This document shows, piece by piece, positions 49,101-61,100 of a DNA stretch of 64,000 nucleotides (position 1 is the stretch's first letter; every line of letters begins with the position of its first letter). The notes beneath the pieces are model-generated. The model made no database searches and had not been told where the DNA came from. It saw only the letters and a list, made by a program, of their open reading frames with translations. The DNA is from Branchiostoma floridae (Eukaryota > Chordata > Leptocardii > Amphioxiformes > Branchiostomatidae). The translations under genes were made by a program, and so were the position numbers. Location: contig NC_049993.1 of assembly GCF_000003815.2 (NCBI RefSeq), forward strand, positions 10,348,134 through 10,412,133, in the 5' to 3' direction.

Positions 49101-52100
49101 GAAAGCCAACAGGTAATAGTAACTGTCTAAACTAGTAAGGTTACATACAGCTGTATGTCTAGTTCAGTTAAAGGTAACAATATCCATGTGTACTCAAATT
49201 GAACAGTGAATGTAAAAATAAGCCATACCATATATGAGTGATCAATGATTTCAGGAACAGGTCAACTTAGATTAAGTTTTTATGTGAAGAAATTAGAAAA
49301 GAACAACATCGGAATAACACAAATTTTTAAAGAAAAGGTTGGCAGGAAAAATGCATGGCCACAAGATAATTTTAACAAATGTCATGAATCTGTGTTACAG
49401 GGAGAAGCTGATATGCAGTTCGTGAGGGATGGTCTAGTCCAAAGACTTAGAGATGATGATGATGGTGTTGTAATGGCTGCACTCGGCATTATGAAGGTAT
49501 GTGTTTTCTTCAGAGAATACTGAGAACATTGTATAACATCAGCACAGTACAAAGCTACATGTGTGTAGTTTGATGTGCCTGTTTGCTCTGTACTCAAGAC
49601 TATGTCTGAAGCATACAAAAGGTGAAACTGTCACTTGTTTTTAACCTTTGTGCAGTGATAGTCCAAGTATGTTTGGTGAGTTCAATATTGTCCTACAATT
49701 TACATAGGATAATATGATATATGGACTTTATGATACTTGAACTTTTTCAACTCTCTGTGTAGGACCTGCCCACCCTACCTAAGGAGGGACTTGAGGACAC
49801 CTTGATTCCGCTACTCCGTCGGAGCGGTTTGAGTGAAGCGGCCGCAGAACTCCTGACCAGCGCGGCCCTCCTACAGGATAACCCTGCCGTTCACGACAAG
49901 GTGGCGGTCGCTGTTCTGCCGCTCATGTTTGTGGTCGTCCCCAACGCCAAGTCTGGGGAGGTCACCACGGCAGCTATGGTAGCGCGGTCCTACCTGTGTC
50001 AGGAGCATCCGCTGCTCAAAGGGGCCCAGCAAGGTAGACACAACAGTGCACGTAGGTTGATAACTAACTCATTATTAACACTGGTAAAACTTCTAACATT
50101 GCAGCTCCTATTACCAGACTTTAAATCCTAAAGATTTATATGCCATTGGCTAAATTTCTAACATTGCCAGACTTGTTACCAAACTTAAAATCATAAAGAG
50201 CTATATTGTTTTGCTTAGGTATGACTTGTTCAGTGCAAGTTGAAAACTTGTCATAGAATATTAAAAGACAGACAAGAAAATAAAGGTAAATCTGTCAGTC
50301 CAAATCCTGACTATTTTACTGTTCCTCTCTGCAGTTGGTACTTGTTACACGGCATACTGACTGCATTCCTCCTTTCACAGCATGGAGCCATCTGAGTCAG
50401 AGTAGTGATGTCAATGTTGTCATGGCAACAGCCAATCAGGGCTTGGTTAGTCATCTTGCAGGGAACCTGGCAGCCATGGAATCAGACACGAGGAAGTCAA
50501 TGGTACATTCTGTTTCATCATTTAAAATTTTCGTTAGTCAAGACATTCTAATCTCTTTATTGGACAGTTGTTAGAACTCTTAATATCTTTACTTTTTCTT
50601 TGAATGGATCACACAAGTGTTGTAACTACCCCTGTTTTTCTCTGTTTATTTTCTTAAGATTCAAAAGCTATATGAGGCAGCAACATCTTCCACAGAGGAT
50701 TGTTGTGATCTGCCCATGGTTGTTAGCTTCATCCTGGCACATCTGATTGGGCAGCTGGACTCGGGCGACCAGGGGGCCTTGTGTCAGCAGGCGCTGGATC
50801 TGGTCTGCAACAGGCTGCACCAAGTGGGGTTCTCAGAAGGCAGCAAGCCATTGCAGAGAGGGAAGGTATGTGACATTACCTAAAAATCTGCATTTAGATT
50901 GTAGTGAAATAGTTGTTTTTGGATTTGGCACTGACAGTGTTCACTTGACTCTTTGCTGCCAAGACAAAAAGTGTTAACTAGATAGTGAATTTACTCCCCT
51001 TTGCAGAGTTCACTGGATGTGCAGAAGCTGAAATTCCTCCACACCAAGGTTGCCATCATGCCACAGAACTTGTCAATTCACTACCAGAAGATGAGCTACC
51101 AAGGCTTGGGACCTGACAGCCCACAGTTTGTTCCAGTTCTTCTCTGGCTGCTGAACAACATCATAGTCAACCTACATGTTCCTGCAGACTTGAAATGTGA
51201 GTTATATGTCAAAAGTCTGTCTTCTTTTACTTGGTGTAATTTGGTGGCACAATAACACTTACTATTGTAAAATTGTATCTTAAATGTTACTGTAATGCAG
51301 GATTAACACTGTGTAAATTATGTTTAAAACTAGGGACATGTGTGCCTACCTGTGTCCAGCTAAGGAACAGGTGTTAATGTGTGTATTTATGTGTGAATTG
51401 AAATATGGACAACATTCAGCACCAAGGACAATTGTGTTTGTGTGACAATGGTGTTCAGCACCAAGGACAGTTCTATTTGTGGATGGTGTTCAGCACCAAG
51501 GACAGGAAGAGTTAGTGTGTGGATGGTGTTCAGCACCAAGGACAGGAAGAGTTAGTGTGTGGATGGTGTTCAGCACCAAGGACAGGTATGTTTGTGTGTG
51601 GATAGAGCTCAGCACCAAGGACAGCTACATGTAGTGTGTGAATGGTGGTCAGCAGCAAGGACAGGTCTGTTTGTGGATGGTGTTAAGCACCAAGGACAGG
51701 TGTTAGTATGTGGATGGTGGTTAGCACCAAGGACAGGTCTGTTTGTGTGTGGATGGTGTTCAGCACCAAGGACAAGTATGGTTCATGTGCCACATAACCT
51801 AACAAACATTCTTTGTCTTCTGCAGCTCAGCAGTGGTGGAGCCAGCAGACAGCTGATCCTTCCCAGAAGTCCTACCTGTCCCTGTTGGTACAGCTATTTG
51901 ACCTTCTGGTGACCTTCACATCAGGAAACAAAGCAGATCACTACATTCCCCACTGGAGACAGCTCATGCAGAACTTTCTCAAGGTGACCTTAAACACTTT
52001 CTGACACTTGTACAGAGACTGTTGAGTTTACATTCTGGTGTTATGGGGTACTCCACTGTATGCTTACAAGTGTACATATAGCACTAGTTTTCAAGTTTAT

Positions 52101-55100
52101 AGTTCTATACCCAAGATTTTCAAAGAGAACATGAGATAGAAAGTTTTTCTTTTCTTTCAAAAACAACAACATTCTTTTCTGCAGGTGCACCTACCAGAGA
52201 CCACGACCTTATTCAGGTTCCTGTCCATGTTATGGGTGTGTCACCATGACAACACCAGCCACGCCCGAGCCCTGGTGCAGGTCCGGGCGCTCCACATGGC
52301 AGCTGTGTGCATCAACAGCTCTGCTGACAAGGCAGTGTCAGAACTACTCAGCAAGGAGTCTGGTGGTACGATACTGTTTTCCTTTCCTTTCTGCTTCCAT
52401 ATGCTTACTTGCTTGCTTAAGTCGAGTCCATTCGGTCTTGAGTTGTGATGGGAGACCATGCGTCCCTGTCAGCAATGATTGACAATGTTTCCATATAGCA
52501 CATTTCCATTTATGAAACATCAATTGATAGGAAAATGATGAACTTCATGTTACATTCTCTTGGACAAGACAAATACATGCGTAGATCTAGAGGCATGCAT
52601 GCTTGTACGCCTTTAGGTTTTGTATATCAAATTTGTATATCCTGACCAGAGCAAGCTCGCTACTTAGCAAGAAGGCAAAACATACTTAACAAAACCCATG
52701 ATTGAACCCCCCTCCCCACCTCCAGTGCTGCCCTCCCTGCTAGTGACCTTACAGCACAGAGTCCCTACAGTAAGGGAAGCAGCGGTGGCAGTGTTGGGGG
52801 CACTGTTGGAATGGTCAGGCAGCTCCATGTATGGAGAGGTCCTAGTGAAGAGACTGGTCCATGCCAGGGAAGAACTGGTAGCAGACAACAACCACCTGAA
52901 ACAGGTATGTTAGCATGTTGATGATCCATATCTAGATATGGCTGCTGTACGTTTTGTTCAGCTACTGTTACATATTGCATATAACTGGTAAACAGATAAG
53001 TTAAAGGATTGTAAACGTAACATATTAAACATAAATTTTAAACTAAGCTAGAGTATTTTTTTGAAAGCTAAATTGTTCTGACATTGAAGATTGTTTCAAA
53101 TGTTCAATATTGATATCCCTTTCCAGGCCCTTCAGGTGCTTTTTAAGCCCTTGGAACAAGCCAAGCTGCCTGTGAGTAAAGCATCTCCAGGTAAACACAA
53201 GCAGAAGGCTGAGGCGAAGCAGGCAGTACTTCAGACCACATTGGACAACCTTCTTAATCATGTGACTGCTGAGGCTACCCCTTGTCATATGAAACTGGGT
53301 TTACTGGAAGCTCTGCAACTTGTGAACAGTCAGGTGAGAAGAAATAATAGCATTAAAGGTGGCTATTTATCACTAATTTCAAAGTAGTTTCTTTAAGCTA
53401 ATGAAATCATTTTTACATGAATGACAAAAAGAGGGTTTAAGTTACTTGACTAACTTTTAAATTACAATGATCACAATCATGTGTTTTTGTCAACAGGGTG
53501 TATTATCTTCCCTGCTGCCCATGCTGAGTACCCTACTGGAGAAATGTCCAGATGGTCTCACACCAGAAGAAGCTGTCATCCTTCAGCACATCCTGGTGAG
53601 ATACCAGGTCCCCACAGCCCCCCTGCTGCAGCCTTCCCATCAGGCCCTGCAGCTGTTCCAGAAGTCCATGGGGATCAGTGGTAAACCGTGTGATGGCCAG
53701 GAGTCACCACAGACCATGGCTCTGGGACAGGTTAGTCTCTGCTCTGTTGATATGTTTCTGTTAGTAAATAAATTGAAGAGTCTATATGAGTGACTGTATA
53801 TACTTTAATATGGATGTACTTATGTATACATATTTACCCTTAGTTAAGTGTACATAAATGAATGCTGCCTGTTTTTTTTTTGCAGATCACAAAAGAGTTC
53901 TTTTCCTCGCTGCCCTCCCCTGCTGTGCGACAAGCGCTGTTGTGTACCCTGTTTGACCTACAGGTCATTGCCCCCAACCCTCAAATTGCCAAGGAGATCA
54001 GCCATGTTCTCAAAGTGGTAAGTTACTCAGATAGACAATGCTGTGGCCATCTGAAACTTGGGTGTATTCCATCATTATTCCAAACCAAGAGAAATAATAC
54101 GATAACAAAAAAATAATACAAGTAGAATTAAGCAACATTTCAAAAATCTTTTTCCTTAACCCATGTGGTCTATTTCTTTAGGATTATTCTTCATTGTCTC
54201 CATTTTTCTCTTGGTCACCATGATTTCTTGTCTTCCTCAGATTTCCCTCCAGGCTGAAGAAGTTGCTATAGAGCTGAAGAAGTTCACACAGTCTGCTCCT
54301 TCCACCTCAGTTAGAGGTGCCAAGAAGATAAGAAGGTAACTAAATGTTAGATATCCAAGATTTGGAAGCCGGTTGATTATCCAAGACTTGGAAGCCGGTT
54401 GATTAGTAACAAATTAGTAACCAAATTACCAAGTTTGTACCCTTTTCCTTGGAATTCATGCTGACATTACATTTGTATCACAGAGCTACTCTGCAGGCCA
54501 AGGTAACACAGCGGTCAGCGACGGACAGCGAACCGTGGCGCCGAGTGACGGTCATCCTGGAAATGCTACAGAACAAGAAGAAAGTGCGGAACCTGCAGCT
54601 TATTGTGCCACCTCTGTTTGCAATCCTAGCAAGGTTGGTGGTCAATGAGGTTGATTGATTCTATGAAGATGGACTGACTGTAATTATGGGCTGTTCATTT
54701 GGGTACAATACCATACTGGCATTTTAGATGCAGTTTAGATTATTGTTAGTTGTAAGGAAATTGAAAGGATGTGATGTTAACTGTTTTTGATGAATCAATG
54801 TCAAAACAGAGTCATAAGTCATGGAAAAGTCATTGAAAGATGTTTCTTGACTCAGGTGTCTGGAGGAGGAGGAGCAGACACCTGTGGAGTACCTGAAGCA
54901 GCTGGTTCTCACCTGTCTACTCAACACCTGTGAGCGACTCTCACCTGACAACAAGCCCTTGCCACCAGGTTGATATCTGTCATTAATTTGCAATCAACTA
55001 CTTCATTATGCAAAATGACAACATACAGAAATACCTATATGCAATCAATAGAAGCATGTAGTGTAGATGTAAAGAATTCAAGGCTTAAATGTGTAATCAA

Positions 55101-58100
55101 CTTTTCTTTATATTGTCATCTTTATCATCTTGAAACTACACTTATATTGTCTATATATTGCACCATTATTTAGAAAAGGTTCTAAAATATACCAGTAATG
55201 ATATTTGTACATATGTCATTAGAAATCAAAAGGAGAATAGATACAGGTACATGTAAATTGTAACAGTGACAACAAAGAATCTTACATTTATTGATATAAA
55301 CCCTTGTTTCCTATAGCTGTGCTTCCCGAGGAACAGTTTAATGCTGAGCTGGTTGTGCAGTGTATCCAGCTGTCTGACAGCCCTCAGACCCATAACCAGG
55401 CACTGCTGTTGCTCGGAACAGCAGCTGGGCTCTTCCCTGTAAGTACAGTGCAAATCAACATGTAATAGAGAAAAAAATTCAACAATACACTGTCTCCTTT
55501 GTATGAAGATCAGCTGACTGTCTATCAAATACAGCTAACTGGTACTTCTTGCTACAATAGCTGGATGTACCGATATTGTAAAATATCTCACTAATCAACA
55601 AATTTTAATAGTTCAATGTTTTGACTAGTGTCTTGCTGTTTTACATCATTCACCTGCACATTTCACAGTGCTTTTTTGTTGTATACCAACTGCCCCCCTC
55701 CCCCATTGCAGGATAAGGTGTTGCACCAGGCCATGGCTATCTTCACCTTCATGGGAGCCCACGTGCTGCGACAGGACGACACCTACAGTCTACAGATCAT
55801 CACCAGAACTGTGGACACGGTCATACCTGCTCTCATACAGGTCACACTGATAATACAATCTTACCACTTACATGTCTTAGCTTCATATATGAAGTCAAGC
55901 TACAGTAGTCTGTAGACTCATTATATGAGCACCTTTAAAACAATTGTACAATATGACATCAGTGACATGATAGTTTTTTTGTGAGAGAAGAATGATGGGG
56001 TTGTCTCTTACATGTATCCATTCTGCAGAAAAAAGATTAATAATGAACAACTTAACAATATGAAAGTTAGCTTAGTTTTTATTGTCTTTAACTTCACCCT
56101 TTTTAGGCCGTGATACATTTTAGCCAGGCATTTTAAAGTCTGAAACTTTTTTCCTTACCCTAGGCTAGCGAACGGAACCCGTCTCTCACTGTAGCCAACC
56201 AGAAGCTGGACAGCATTGTTGCCATGGTGATCCGTGTATTTGTGGACGCCCTGCCGCACATACCGGAGCACCGCCGGCAGGCCGTGTTCCATCATCTTGT
56301 GCGTACCGTTGGTGGGAGTCAGTACCTGTGGACAACGTTAGCGCTGGTGTTTGAGAGTAAAGTGGTGGGGAAGACTGGGGGAGGAGATCACTCAGATGGA
56401 GAGGACAAGGTTGGTGAAGACTTATTGCACATCTACTTATCCTTTTGTTTTTACTGAGGTGATAAATTTTCAAGGATTGATAGTCATTTGTAAGATTAAG
56501 AAGTGCTATAATTTTAGAAGCTCTTTGTATCTTTACATTTGTACTTACACACACTTTGATTCCCTCTTATACCGTTTACAGCCCCCGCCCCCTCCCCTCA
56601 CAGCTGCAGAGTTCTATGTGGAACTGTATTCACATGTTTTACAAACATGTTCATCTGACACTTTGCTGCCTCCCTACCCCTCCCCCCCCCCCCCTCCAGG
56701 TGCTAGACACAGATGCAGAGTTCTGTGTGGAGCTGTGTTCACACTTCCCTCCAGATGTCCAGGTGCTCAGCCTTGTGAAGTTACTGAAGTATGTCTCCAG
56801 TCTTCCCGAGGACAAAGAGGACCGGAGAGGTGTGTGGGTGTCAAACTGTTTCAATGCTGTCATATTATCTGTGTATACTGAATAACAGTCTTCGTATTGA
56901 GCCACTACAACAATTTTCAAAATTGAGAGTAGTATGATCGAAAAATCTGATCCAACACCTCATCATATTTACCTAATAGTTCAAAGCTTGCAGAACAAGG
57001 ACATATTCAGCTGCTAAAGTACTACTGAATGGAGGAGCCATGTATCAATATTGGTGTCCACAAGAATTTAGTTCTTTGCTTGTTGCTTGTCAAAGGAAGT
57101 GTATTTAAGCTTTGTTGTATCAATAAGTAAATTTTGATATCTTGCATTCCAATGAAAGGACCCACTCCAGCCAAGAGGCCTCGGAGGAATGAACCAGCTC
57201 CGTCAGAGAATCAGTCAGAGCCTCTCTTTGATGTGGCCAACCATACGGCTCGCCAGCTGCGGAACTTCAAGTTCCTGGCCATCAGTTTCTTCCCAGTGTT
57301 GCTAGGCAACAGCTCATTTGTCGGACAGTTGGTGGACTTAGAGATGGAAGGCAGTGACAAGATGAGAGGGCTGTACCAAAGGTATGGTGCTTAGAGGTGT
57401 TTTTTATGTTTACAGCTTTGTTTTAAGTGACTACAAATGCCTTACCAATACAATTCTTTAAAAGCATTTAGTGTAAATGTCCAAATAATGAATTTTATGG
57501 GGCGTTATACAGTATACCTTTTTTCTCTCTCCAGTCTACTAGAGGAAACCCTGCAGTACATCCGCCAGGTTGCCTTGTCCCTTGACAAGAACTCCAACAA
57601 TCCTACAGCCAGATTCTGGAGAGCTCTACTGCACAAAGCCTATGACACATTGGAAAAGGTGATGGTCTTTTTTTCCTGTTTGTACTTTTTGTTCAGAATA
57701 TTTTCTAATCTCGCTGAAAATTGCCTTTTTAGGCTCTATATATAAGCACATTTGACTATTGAATGGCCTCATATCTATTGAGTGTGCACATGCCAGATTG
57801 TATATAAAACTGTTGTGGTGGTTTGTAAATTATGGAACTTCAGTTTTTTAAACTTGAACTAACATAAATGATCTGTTCAGGTGAATGCCTTGCTGCCCAC
57901 CGAAGTGTTCATTGGAGTGGTGTCAGGTCTGATGCAGAATAACATGGCCACTGTGAGGAAGAAGGCCATGGAGCTGCTCAACAGCAAACTACAACAACCA
58001 GGGCAACAATGGGCACAGGGGGAGGTAGGGTACAAACTGGAACAGCTTTTAGAAAAAGTATATCAAACAGTAGTAGGGGTAGACACTTGTTAAATTAATG

Positions 58101-61100
58101 TAAATAAGAACTACATTTAGAAGGAATAGTAAAAACACAGATCAGTACATTCAAGGAATTTGTATAGGTAAAACAAATGGATTATCGAAATGAAAATAGA
58201 TAGTTCTACCCAATCAGTTTAACAAGGAATATCTTTGTTCTAGGTCTCTCTACTGCTGGATATGCTCCAGGAGTTACAGAATGTTGCCATGGCCACCAAA
58301 GAAGACACGCCCACAGCTGAGGAGTTGGCTGTTAATCGGCAGACTGCCCTGTACAGTCTGAAGCTGCTCTGTCGGGCACTAGGAACTGCTCACCCAGACA
58401 GCTTTGTGGAGGTTCTGAAGGGGGTTACGAAAATCATGGGCAACACTGAGGAAAACCCTTTGGTAAGAAGGAAAAAGTTTTTGACAAATTCATTTATAGC
58501 AAGAAAGAAAGAAAAGAAATGATAACTGAAAAAAAAAGGTAATAACTGCGTGACAAAGTTACTTGACAGATACAAAATGGATAATGGGTCATGTGAATTG
58601 AATGAGCAACTTGCAGAAGACTTTTGTAGCCTATATACTCATTTTTCACTTGAGTGAAGTGAGGAAAGTCGTGTAAAGTGCCTTTCCCAAGGGCACAAGA
58701 TCGGTGACATGGCGGGGTTGGAACTCAGGACCTTCTGGGCCTGAGTCAAACGTGCTGCTGCTTGCGCCATGCTGTCCCACAAAAATCATATTGGTTAAAA
58801 AACTTGTCACACTCAATATGTTGAGTTCAGTTTCCTTGTATATTGTTAAAGTCAGGAAATGCTAAAGAGAAAGCTGCAAGGTCATACAGCTTCTAATGAT
58901 GTGCCCCCCTCCCCCACAGGTTGTATCAGCTGCATTATTGTGTCTGGCAGAACTGTGCACCTGTCTGAAGGCTCATGCCATCCCCCACCTCCCCGCCTTC
59001 ATGCCTCCCCTCATCAACATCTGTCAGTCTACACAGCTGGCCAAGAGGTAAGAGTTTACTCAAATTTAGGATTTGTTTCCAATCTTAAAATCAACTGCGT
59101 TAGAAAATAAACCATAGTTTGTAGGGAAATTTGTGCTGGCTGTAAATGTCCTTATTTATGTTTACCACGTATTGCTAATTGAGGACAACCCTATAAATGA
59201 AGTACCCTCTAATTGTAAGCCATCAGTTACTCAGAATTACTCGAGAAGAGAAAAACTAATGCACTTCAAGCCTGTGTGATTGGTATCATTACATCATATA
59301 GTTGAAATCTGTGAATATTACTTTCCAGTCAGGAGTTGTTGCTGCTGAGTGCCCTGACAGCTGCACACAAAGTGTGTGAGAGTCTGCCTCACTTCCTCAG
59401 CCCTTACCTGCTGCAGCTACTTCTACAGGTATGTGTATGCTATAAAAGTTACCGAGGCAAGACAAATTACTTTATTAATATGAAGCATGTAGAATTATAT
59501 ATCCACATGTAAGGTGCAGAGATATTCAACTCTATGTAACAGAGTAACATTGCATTGCTCAAAGATACATGTAGATAGTTACACATATCAGGTTCATGTT
59601 TTCTTGATGATGTTTAAAAGCTGTAATTACGTTTTTTTTATGTTGTCCAGATAACCAGATTGTCCCAGCTGATGGCAGAGGCAAAGGAGTTTGCTCAGAA
59701 GGCCCACATCACAGCAAGGCTGAAGGCCATCAGGTATAATATCATCATAATTGAATTAATTCCAATGGGTGCCATAATACTGCCACATCAAAAACATTGT
59801 TATAAAGGCCTTCTCAATAAGTGCCATAATACTAATCTCCAAGCAGATCCTACTGTGCCATAAGATAGTATCAAATCTGGCCAAGGAGTATAGCCGGCCA
59901 AAGGGAGTCAAACGAGCACCGGATATCTGCCTTCACTGGAACAGGGAGGAGCATTTCTATTGAATAAAGGTGTCTCTGCCCCTCCCTGTGCCATATTAAC
60001 AGCTACACGAATATCCGATGTGCTAATGATTTTACAAGCAATTTACATCTTTATTGGGACAAGTTCACCTGCGCACATCCATGTAGGAGATCTGTGCCAA
60101 ACAGGAAGGAGGGAAATTAACACCTACACAGCAAGCACAGTTTGATTAGGCAACAATTGGATGTTAATAGCCTTTTGTAAAGCCGAATGAATGCAGATCC
60201 TACGGTGGGTTTGATACTATATTACGCCACCATTAATCTGCTTGAAGATTACCATAATACTGCCACATCAAAAAACATTGTTTCAAGATTGCCTTGAACA
60301 CTGAATGTCTGAAGTAAATATACATCAGGATTACTAATGCTGCATTGGTACATTGTACAATTCATGTCACAGTTGCTTATGTGGCAATATCATGGATCAG
60401 GTAAATGGGAATTTACGCTCACTTAAGTGTTTACATCAATGAAGGTTAGACAAACGATCACTTCTACTTTTTTCCCCCAAAACATCAATGAATTGTTTGA
60501 TACTTATTTGATCCTGAGCAGTTAAGCTTAATTTATCCTTGTTATTTGTCAGCACACTCAATATCTATATGTCTGTTTTACCCCTTACTTCTCATTCTTC
60601 AGACACTGCCTGGCCAGCACCATTGCCCCACGTATCCTCCTCCCTGCCATAGCACATTGTTATGATGAGCTACAGAAACACACCCAGGTATGAACCTATC
60701 ATTGTTCTGTGACCAGGTTGCACCTTGACCACTTTTCTTAGATTGAAATGACAAGTAAAAGAGTTTGAGTCAAGATTTTCAGTATAGAGTGCACTAAACA
60801 AAAACATTCTAGTTTGGAGCTTATCACAAGGCAGATTTGTTAGTTACATTTAGGTCCATTTTTTATTAATTAAAAAATGTTTGCCAATCTTGCCAATTTG
60901 ATATGTTTTTATTTATTCATGTAACATTATGTCAGAATTTTATCTCATGAATTTTGCTTATAGAATTGATAACATTCATGTTTTGGGCAACTTGAAGGCA
61001 GCTTTTATATATGGTGTTAACAAAGATACAAGAAGTCATAGACAGTTTCGATTACCCTGCATATATGATACAGTTGGCTGTCCTCCAAATGGGAAAAATG

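Noticed and set aside
51418-51780. CRISPR-like array
   Set aside because: The units are contiguous and the spacers are variants of each other; this is a minisatellite in a eukaryotic intron.
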